Assembly: GCF_000515275.1 (NCBI RefSeq)
Contig: NZ_KI911560.1
Coordinates: 1,364,001-1,428,000, forward strand
From: Methylophilus sp. 5
GTDB taxonomy: Bacteria > Pseudomonadota > Gammaproteobacteria > Burkholderiales > Methylophilaceae
Direction: 5' to 3'
Length of the DNA: 64,000 nucleotides
This document shows, piece by piece, positions 58,038 through 64,000 of the stretch (positions within the stretch are counted from its first letter, which is position 1; every line of letters begins with the position of its first letter). The notes beneath the pieces are model-generated. The model had not been told where the DNA came from. It was given only the letters and a program-made list of their open reading frames with translations, and ran no database searches. The position numbers and the translations under genes were made by a program.

Positions 58038-59714
58038 ATGGCAAATCTGACTCCCTCCCTTTTGAGCCCGGTGCAACGGGTACTAAAACTAGCCAGCTTT
58101 GAAAAGCAGGATATTCTGCTACTGGTTTATCTGACACTCGCCTACGGTGTGCTCGGCATCGCCACACCAGTCGCGGTGCAAACCATGGTCAATATCGTCA
58201 CTATGGGCGGCGTGCTGCAGCCCCTCTATGTAGTGGGTTTTATCCTGTTTTGCCTGCTGGGATTGTCGGGGGCGATTTACGCGATTGAGAGCTTTATAGT
58301 CGAGTTGATTCAGCGTCGGGTGTTTGTGCGCCACAGTTTACTGATTGCGCAGAACACGCAGCAGATTCATATTTCGGTCTACGATCAACACAACCCGGTC
58401 GAACTGGTGAACCGCTATTTTGATATCCAGACGGTGCAAAAGTCGGTGGCCACTTTGCTCACGGTGGGCCTCACCGCCTTGCTGCAAGGTTTGATTGGTA
58501 GCGTGGTGTTGTTGTTTTACAGTTTGTATTTCGGCATTCTGGTGATCCTGATGCTGATTGTGTTGTGGGCCATTGTGTTTTTGCTTGGCAAGCAGGCAGA
58601 AAACACTGCACTTAAAGAGTCAAAAGCCAAGTATGACATGGCCGCCTGGCTAGAGAATATTGCGCGTAACCGCTGGTTATCCAAATTTTATGGCGCTAAA
58701 CAGCGCACCACACAAAATACTGAAGTGCTGGCACAAAACTATCTGGGTGCCAGAGTGCAGCATTTTAGAGTGTTGATGATTCAATTGATCGGGGCTGTGG
58801 GCATGTACGCCGTGATTGGCACCGGCATGCTGATTTTGGGCGGCACGCTGGTGATCAAAGGCCAGATCAACCTCGGCCAGTTTGTGGCTGCAGAGTTGAT
58901 TATTTTTGGTGTGTTGTCAGCTTTTGTCCGTTTTGTGACCAAGCTTGAGTACTTTTACGATTTGCTGGCTGCAGTCGATAAGCTAGGTGTGCTGGAAACC
59001 TTGCCGGTAGAGGCGGTCGGTGAGCATCCTTCTAGCCTGGATGGCTACCAGCCGTTGCAGGTTGCTGGGTTGGGCTTTAGCCACCATGGCCAGCCATCGC
59101 TAGTGAAAGACGTTAGTTTTGAGTTGCAACGCGGCCAGAGCCTGGCGATTTTAGGCGCATTGGGCAGCGGTAAAAGCACCTTGCTTGAACTTATCACTGG
59201 CCTGAGGCAGCCTGCGCAAGGCTATGTCAGTTATCGCGGCATTGATTTACGCCAGCTCAATGTCGACCATCTGCGCGACCGTATTGGGGTGGCTAACAAG
59301 GTTGAATGGCAACATGGGTCGATTTTGGATAACTTGCGCCTGAACCGGGCAGACATCAAGTTGGATGCCATGGTGGAAGTATTGCAAATGCTGGGGCTGT
59401 GGGCCGACATCAGCCAGCTGCCCAAGGGCATAGACACAGTCTTGACCGATTATGGCGCCCCCATGACTTATACCCAGTTGCAGCGCCTGATGCTGGCCAG
59501 GGCAATCATAGGACGCCCGGACTTGCTGATTATTGATGGCTTGCTGGATGGCTTAGGCCAGCAAGAGCTGGATCAGGTATTGACCTTGCTTAAACGCCAT
59601 CAGTCGCAATGGATGTTGCTGGTGACGACACGCTTCCCGCATATTGCACAGCAATTCCAGCAGGTGATTACCCTCGATAGCCATCGCGGCCAGACGGGAG
59701 GTCAGCATGCATGA
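58038..59714 (+). CDS. ABC transporter, fused permease/ATPase with degenerate nucleotide-binding domain
   Basis: A 558-residue type I secretion-like ABC half-transporter without a C39 peptidase domain: six membrane segments (about 20-320), then an NBD (about 340-550). Walker A is intact (GALGSGKST) and the Walker B Asp is kept (DLLIIDG), but the catalytic Glu is Gly. The LSGGQ signature is replaced by MTYTQ (PMTYTQLQRLMLARAI), the Q-loop is VANK and the H-loop His is Thr (LLVTTRF). A homodimer would therefore lack normal ATP hydrolysis sites. The HlyD-like gene overlaps by 8 bases and a TolC-like gene follows. No substrate gene is adjacent. Confidence 0.88.
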   Translation: MANLTPSLLSPVQRVLKLASFEKQDILLLVYLTLAYGVLGIATPVAVQTMVNIVTMGGVLQPLYVVGFILFCLLGLSGAIYAIESFIVELIQRRVFVRHSLLIAQNTQQIHISVYDQHNPVELVNRYFDIQTVQKSVATLLTVGLTALLQGLIGSVVLLFYSLYFGILVILMLIVLWAIVFLLGKQAENTALKESKAKYDMAAWLENIARNRWLSKFYGAKQRTTQNTEVLAQNYLGARVQHFRVLMIQLIGAVGMYAVIGTGMLILGGTLVIKGQINLGQFVAAELIIFGVLSAFVRFVTKLEYFYDLLAAVDKLGVLETLPVEAVGEHPSSLDGYQPLQVAGLGFSHHGQPSLVKDVSFELQRGQSLAILGALGSGKSTLLELITGLRQPAQGYVSYRGIDLRQLNVDHLRDRIGVANKVEWQHGSILDNLRLNRADIKLDAMVEVLQMLGLWADISQLPKGIDTVLTDYGAPMTYTQLQRLMLARAIIGRPDLLIIDGLLDGLGQQELDQVLTLLKRHQSQWMLLVTTRFPHIAQQFQQVITLDSHRGQTGGQHA

Positions 59715-61014
59715 TCAATTGCAAATGTCGCTGATGCGCACGGTGCAAACGCCCCAGCATTTACGGGTGTGGATTAAGCGCCTGGCCTGGTTGCTGGTGG
59801 GGCTGCCGACCATGTTTTTGTTTTTGCCATGGCAGCAGAATGTGACTGCCTTAGGCAAGGTGACGGCTTACTCCCCCTCTGAGCGCGTGCAAACCATAGA
59901 TGCGCCTGTGAATGGCCTGATTAATCGCTGGCATGTGCAAGAAGGCTCGCAAGTGAAAGAAGGTGATTTATTGCTGGAAATCGCCGACACTGACCCTAAC
60001 TTTAAACAGCGCCTGGAAGCACAACGCGATAATTTGCAGAGCAAACTGGGCGCCAAGCAGGATGAGTTGCGCGCTTATGAGCTGCAAAAGCAGAATTTGA
60101 CGGCGGCACGCGATGCCAAGATTTCTGCGGCGCAATACAAGCTGGATGTGGCTAATCAAAAAATCCGCAGTAGCCAGGAGGCGGTGAATGCAGCACAGGC
60201 GACGCTGGACGCCGCGAGCTTACAAGTGAACCGCTTGCAGCGCTTGTTTGCGGATGGGCTGGTATCGAAACGTGATCTGGAGGTGGCTGAGCGTGATCAT
60301 ATTATTGCTAGCCGCCACCTCAATAGTGCGCAGGCGCAATGGCAATCGGCCAAAGCAGAAGCGAGTTCTGCCGCGGCGGATATTCAGCAGACACGCTCAG
60401 ATACCCAGGCCTACCTGGATTCGACCTCTGCTGTGATCAACAAGATTCGCGGTGAAACGGCAGACAGTGAAAACGGCCTGCATAACGCCGAAATTTCACT
60501 GGCGCGACAAAATATGCAGCGCATTGTGGCACCCAGAGACGGCACCATTTTCAGGCTGCCGGTCAACTCGCAATCACAGATTATCAAGCAGGGTGACCCC
60601 TTGCTGGTGATTGTGCCGCACACCTCCCAGCGCGCGGTTGAGCTGTGGGTCGATGGCCGCGACGCGCCATTAATTACTTCGCGCAGTAGTGTCAGGCTGG
60701 AGTTTGAAGGCTGGCCTGCGATACAAGTCCCTGGCTGGGCGCAGGTCGGTGTGGGCACCTTTGAAGGTGAGATTTCCTTTGTAGACCCGACTGACAATGG
60801 CAGTGGCCACTTTCGCATGATGGTGGTACACAAAGCGGGCACGCCAGAGTGGCCTTCTGCCAGGTTTTTGCGCCAAGGTATCAGCGCCAAAGGCTGGGTG
60901 CTGTTAGAGCGTGTAACCATAGGCTATGAATTGTGGCGCTTGTTAAATGGCTTCCCACCACGTATTCCGCCTGAGCCGGTGCCATTAAATCAAGCCGGAG
61001 GAAAACCGGCATGA
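59707..61014 (+). CDS. HlyD-family membrane fusion protein
   Basis: A 435-residue periplasmic adaptor. One membrane anchor (about residues 27-45, LAWLLVGLPTMFLFLPW) is followed by the lipoyl-like segment VQTIDAPVNGLINRWHVQEG, a long coiled coil (about 105-245, SQEAVNAAQATLDAAS), the second lipoyl half (IVAPRDGTIFRLPVNSQSQI) and a C-terminal beta domain. It overlaps the ABC gene by 8 bases and the TolC-like gene by 4, so the three genes form a translationally coupled type I secretion-like unit. Confidence 0.88.
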   Translation: MHDQLQMSLMRTVQTPQHLRVWIKRLAWLLVGLPTMFLFLPWQQNVTALGKVTAYSPSERVQTIDAPVNGLINRWHVQEGSQVKEGDLLLEIADTDPNFKQRLEAQRDNLQSKLGAKQDELRAYELQKQNLTAARDAKISAAQYKLDVANQKIRSSQEAVNAAQATLDAASLQVNRLQRLFADGLVSKRDLEVAERDHIIASRHLNSAQAQWQSAKAEASSAAADIQQTRSDTQAYLDSTSAVINKIRGETADSENGLHNAEISLARQNMQRIVAPRDGTIFRLPVNSQSQIIKQGDPLLVIVPHTSQRAVELWVDGRDAPLITSRSSVRLEFEGWPAIQVPGWAQVGVGTFEGEISFVDPTDNGSGHFRMMVVHKAGTPEWPSARFLRQGISAKGWVLLERVTIGYELWRLLNGFPPRIPPEPVPLNQAGGKPA

Positions 61015-62732
61015 CGCGTTGGCCTGTATTGGCAATGTTTTGCCTGGCTTGCCCTTGGACTGCGCTCCTAGCCGATGAAATGACGGACACGCGTGCGCGG
61101 CAGCGGCTACAAAAACCCGAAGGGCGCGCGCTGGAAACCTACAGCCAGCAACCAGGCGTACCGCTGCACGATGCCGTGAAGCAACAGCAAGAGCGTAAAT
61201 CATCGGTCACTGTCGATTTAAAAAGTGCGTTAAAACCGTTTGATAGCCCGGAAAGCGACAGCATTGTGCCGCTGGTGTCGGGCGCGCAGGTCACGATTGC
61301 GGATATTCGCCAGCGCGCGTTGCAAAACAATTTGCAGATTAAGGTGGCCAAAATGGACCCCGAGCTGGCCCGGCAATCACTGCGTGAAGAGCAGGCCAAA
61401 TTTGACCAGGTGATTTTTGCCTATGCCAAATACGCTGAAAAAGACTTGCCTGCCATGGCGGGCGATAAGGTGATTCTTAAGTCAGACAATGCGCTATTAA
61501 ATGGTGAGCTGGCTAAGCTCAACCTTGATGCCCAAAACAAGCAGTATTGGGATGTTGAGGCTGGTGTCAAAGTACCTTTGCGCACCGGTGGCACGGTCAC
61601 CTTGAGTGCGCCGCTGGAAAACCAGCAAAGCCTGGGCAAGTTTGCCAGCGACCAGTACCGTAGTGCCTTGCGCTTTTCGTTTAGCCAGCCCTTGTTGCGC
61701 AATGCAGGCCAGCAGGTGAATGAGGCCAGTATCCGCGTCGCTGAGTTAGATAGAGATGGCGTTCAGCTGAAAACCCGCTTGCAGACCATCCGCATTGTGA
61801 CCACGGTTGATAAAGCTTATTGGGCGCTGTATGAGGCGTGGGCTGCGTTGGATGTACGTAAAAATCAGTTTGAATATGCCAGCCAAAACCTTGCCATGGT
61901 CAAGCGCCGGGTGCAAGAAGGGTTGACGGCGGCGGTAGAAATCAATCGCGCCCAAATTGGTGTGGCAGACCGCATGGAGGCGCTGATTGTGGCTGAAACC
62001 AGTCTCAAGTTGGCACAACGACAGTTGCAGTTTTTGCTTAATGACTTGCCCGATGAACAGACACCGTCACCCTGGGTGCCGATGACCGCCCCCAATCTGG
62101 TCAAGTTTGAATTTGATCGTGCGCACCTGATTCGTGATGCCCTCGAGAGCCGCATTGAGTTGCTGGATCAGGAGCTGAAGTTGAGCGCAGACCTGGTACA
62201 GATTGATTATCTGCAAAATCAGACGTTGCCGCTTTTCACGCTGGACTACCAATATGGCGCTTTATCGGGTGCTGGCGGGCGTTTTGGTGACATTGGCCAA
62301 GACTTGTTTGATGGCCGCTATCGAGATTGGTCGGTCGGGTTGAAGTTTGAAATGCCGGTGAGTAACGAGGCGCGCAAAGCCAAGCTGGACTGGGCGGTGG
62401 CGCAACGCATGCAGCGACTCACCACCAAAACGTTGCAAACGCTGACCGTGAAACGTGAGATTCATGACGCACTGGATCAAGTCGACCAGAATTGGCAGCG
62501 TATTATTGCGGCACGTCAGCAGGTGCTGGTGGCTGGCATTAACTACGAAGCTGAGCTCAAACAGTTTAACGAAGGCTTGCGCACCATGACTGAGGTGCTG
62601 GAAACATTGACGCGTCTGGGCGAGGCACAGTTAAAAGAAATCCGCGCAATCAGTGATTATCAGGTGTCATTGGTCGATGTGGCTTACGCCACCGGCACCG
62701 TGCTTGGGCACGGTCAAATCAGCTTGCAGTAG
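61011..62732 (+). CDS. TolC-family outer membrane protein
   Basis: A 573-residue outer-membrane channel protein. A signal peptide (about 1-21, cleaved near LLADE) leads into a long, helical region before the OEP repeats (about 100-565), with RQRALQNNLQIKVAKM, KVPLRTGGTVTLSAPL, FSQPLLRNAG and EFDRAHLIRDALESRIELLDQ. It is longer than classical TolC (about 490) because of the N-terminal extension. It closes the three-gene operon; the neighbouring gene downstream is convergent. Confidence 0.86.
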   Translation: MTRWPVLAMFCLACPWTALLADEMTDTRARQRLQKPEGRALETYSQQPGVPLHDAVKQQQERKSSVTVDLKSALKPFDSPESDSIVPLVSGAQVTIADIRQRALQNNLQIKVAKMDPELARQSLREEQAKFDQVIFAYAKYAEKDLPAMAGDKVILKSDNALLNGELAKLNLDAQNKQYWDVEAGVKVPLRTGGTVTLSAPLENQQSLGKFASDQYRSALRFSFSQPLLRNAGQQVNEASIRVAELDRDGVQLKTRLQTIRIVTTVDKAYWALYEAWAALDVRKNQFEYASQNLAMVKRRVQEGLTAAVEINRAQIGVADRMEALIVAETSLKLAQRQLQFLLNDLPDEQTPSPWVPMTAPNLVKFEFDRAHLIRDALESRIELLDQELKLSADLVQIDYLQNQTLPLFTLDYQYGALSGAGGRFGDIGQDLFDGRYRDWSVGLKFEMPVSNEARKAKLDWAVAQRMQRLTTKTLQTLTVKREIHDALDQVDQNWQRIIAARQQVLVAGINYEAELKQFNEGLRTMTEVLETLTRLGEAQLKEIRAISDYQVSLVDVAYATGTVLGHGQISLQ

Positions 62733-62734
62733 CT

Positions 62735-63379
62735 TTATTCGCTGATGGTTTTGCCCGGGTAAAGGGCCTCAGTTAACTGCAGCAGGTTCATGCGGTGTAT
62801 GCCTGATTTTTCGCCATTTTTACGTGGTGCGGTGCGTATATCGTCGGTTTCAAATACGCTGAGGCGCTGCGTACCAAACCGCGTTTCTACCAGCAATACC
62901 GGCACCCGTTTGCGTACAAGCTCATGTTTCTGCTTGCCAGGGCGATCTGACATACGAAATTGTTGTTCATCCAGGCGGTAAGGTACATTCTGGTTGAGCA
63001 GATAAATCTCTAATTCTTTGCCGCTTTCAGCAAACACATGAATATCGGTATCTGCATAAGGGCCAGCGGTGCCCTCCATCACTGAGCCGATCAAATACGG
63101 GTTAAACTTTTTGAGCAACTGCATGGTGTGCAACGCCGCCTGTCGTAACTCAAGCAAATGCGCGGCATCGTTTTCATCGGCATATAAAGCATGGTATTCG
63201 CGCAGGGCCTGGTCAATCTCAGCATTGGTCGGCAGCGGAGCATCTTGCTGGATGCCCATGAGCTTGACCGCCTTGCGCTTGGCGCGGCCATAGTCACTGA
63301 TGCCTTCCTCAAACATCAGGCGCGCGGCTGACTGTGCTATTTCTTGCCGCAGATCATTTGAAAAATCGTCAAACATCAC
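62735..63379 (-). CDS. Nucleotidyltransferase-like protein, unknown substrate
   Basis: A 214-residue protein. The N-terminal part contains EIAQSAARLMFEEGISDYGRA and RKAVKLMG; the middle carries a polymerase-beta-type nucleotidyltransferase pattern (YLIGSVMEGTAGPYADTDIH: Gly-Ser, then a DxD-like acidic pair) that would coordinate metal and NTP. The C terminus (TDDIRTAPRKNGEKSGIHRMNLLQL) is basic. Similar proteins occur next to cell-wall genes in beta-proteobacteria from memory, and the next gene here is a penicillin-binding protein. Substrate and role are unknown. Confidence 0.7.
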   Translation of the reverse strand: MMFDDFSNDLRQEIAQSAARLMFEEGISDYGRAKRKAVKLMGIQQDAPLPTNAEIDQALREYHALYADENDAAHLLELRQAALHTMQLLKKFNPYLIGSVMEGTAGPYADTDIHVFAESGKELEIYLLNQNVPYRLDEQQFRMSDRPGKQKHELVRKRVPVLLVETRFGTQRLSVFETDDIRTAPRKNGEKSGIHRMNLLQLTEALYPGKTISE

Positions 63380-63403
63380 ATCAGGCTTTGTATCGAATCG
63401 CTT

Positions 63404-64000
63404 TTAATTGGGGTTGAGTAGCTTTGCTGCCGGGTTCACTGGCAGCTTTTTGTCCTCATTGCTGCCACCGCTATGCTCGCCAATCAGGCGCTCCAGAAAG
63501 GATGGCTCATTGTCTTCCGGCGCATGGTCTGCTTCTGGATCAAACAGGCCAGGCAGGTTTTCAGGTTGCGATTGTGGCAGATGCTCTTCGTAAAAATACT
63601 CATAAATGCCGGGGTCATCTTCACCCACTTGCGCGCCAGTGTAAGCATCTACTTTCAGTTGCAATACGCCATCGGGCACTTTGTATTGATAAATCGGCAA
63701 GCCGGTCAAGGTTTGTTGCATGTAATTGATCCAAATCGGCAGTGCGGCACGACCACCGGTTTCACCACGCCCCAGGTTGTGCGGATTGTCATAGCCGACC
63801 CAGGCCACGGCGACTTCTTTCGGGTGATAACCGGCAAACCAAGCGTCAAACTGGTCATTGGTGGTGCCGGTTTTGCCCGCAATATCCGGGCGGCGCAGAG
63901 AGAGTGCGGCTCTGGCCGTGCCATCACGCACCACATCTTGCAACATGGTAGTGATGATAAAGGCATTGCGTTGGTCAATGACGCGTGTTTGCGAAACATG
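63404..64000 (-). CDS. mrcA: Penicillin-binding protein 1A, C-terminal part, cut by the window edge
   Basis: The last 198 codons of a class A penicillin-binding protein; the frame runs without stop to the window edge (RVIDQRNAFIITT precedes the part shown). The transpeptidase KTG motif lies in IAGKTGTTNDQFDAWF, followed by the conserved AWVGYDNPHNLGRGETGG and ALPIWINYM. The C-terminal tail is acidic and low in hydrophobics (EYFYEEHLPQSQPENLPG) and ends AKLLNPN. PBP1A makes and cross-links peptidoglycan in elongation, matching the mre/mrd cluster at the other end of the window. Confidence 0.9.
   Translation of the reverse strand, partial: HVSQTRVIDQRNAFIITTMLQDVVRDGTARAALSLRRPDIAGKTGTTNDQFDAWFAGYHPKEVAVAWVGYDNPHNLGRGETGGRAALPIWINYMQQTLTGLPIYQYKVPDGVLQLKVDAYTGAQVGEDDPGIYEYFYEEHLPQSQPENLPGLFDPEADHAPEDNEPSFLERLIGEHSGGSNEDKKLPVNPAAKLLNPN

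Overview
The window looks like chromosomal DNA of a beta-proteobacterium. A methylotroph of the Methylophilaceae (Methylophilus/Methylotenera type) is my best guess. This rests on protein style and gene neighbourhoods (TorF porin-glnK-amtB, ubiK next to comM, mre-mrd-rlpA-dacA-ybeD-lipB, purU), not on a database search. GC content is moderate and gene density is high. I saw no rRNA, tRNA or CRISPR array.

Layout. 1-8884 (minus): an almost gap-free nine-gene run, mreB-mreC-mreD-mrdA-rodA-rlpA-dacA-ybeD-lipB, joining cell elongation to lipoate attachment. 9013-12281 (plus): gatCAB. 12327-17020 (minus): an MHYT-PAS hybrid histidine kinase overlapping an HD-GYP response regulator. 17218-17628: an orphan membrane protein behind a TetR-type palindrome. 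17780-19816: a TPP riboswitch and thiC. 19985-23826: three little-known genes (one CorA-like) and yaeQ. 23946-30364: a TetR-controlled RND pump (regulator, outer-membrane lipoprotein, adaptor, permease). 30365-32385: an accessory island with an IS110-family element and a 565-bp fold-back element. 32386-34467: HIT protein, nadA, nudB. 34645-40248: a second, CzcCBA-like tripartite RND pump. 40368-40546: a likely sigma-54-dependent small RNA with an intrinsic terminator. 40563-44090: ispH, purU, a nested inverted-repeat element, lysA and the tiny lptM. 44255-51479: a type IV minor pilin operon ending in pilY1. 51530-54905: a 30-residue membrane protein, small unknowns, a DUF1993 protein, comM, ubiK. 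55074-57921: a sigma-54 promoter driving porin-glnK-amtB. 58038-62732: a type I secretion-like trio whose ABC protein has a degenerate ATPase. 62735-64000: a nucleotidyltransferase-like protein and the 3' end of PBP1A.

How parts fit. Nitrogen control is the clearest theme: two sigma-54 promoters share the same nine-base -24 block, one for glnK/amtB and one for a short structured transcript with no ORF. Envelope biology dominates the rest: peptidoglycan synthesis, two RND pumps, type IV pili and a secretion-like trio.

The best candidates for something undescribed are the sigma-54 small RNA (40395-40546), the fold-back element with a symmetric four-way junction (31788-32352), the ABC-HlyD-TolC system with lost ATPase motifs, and the 30-residue membrane protein at 51530-51622.
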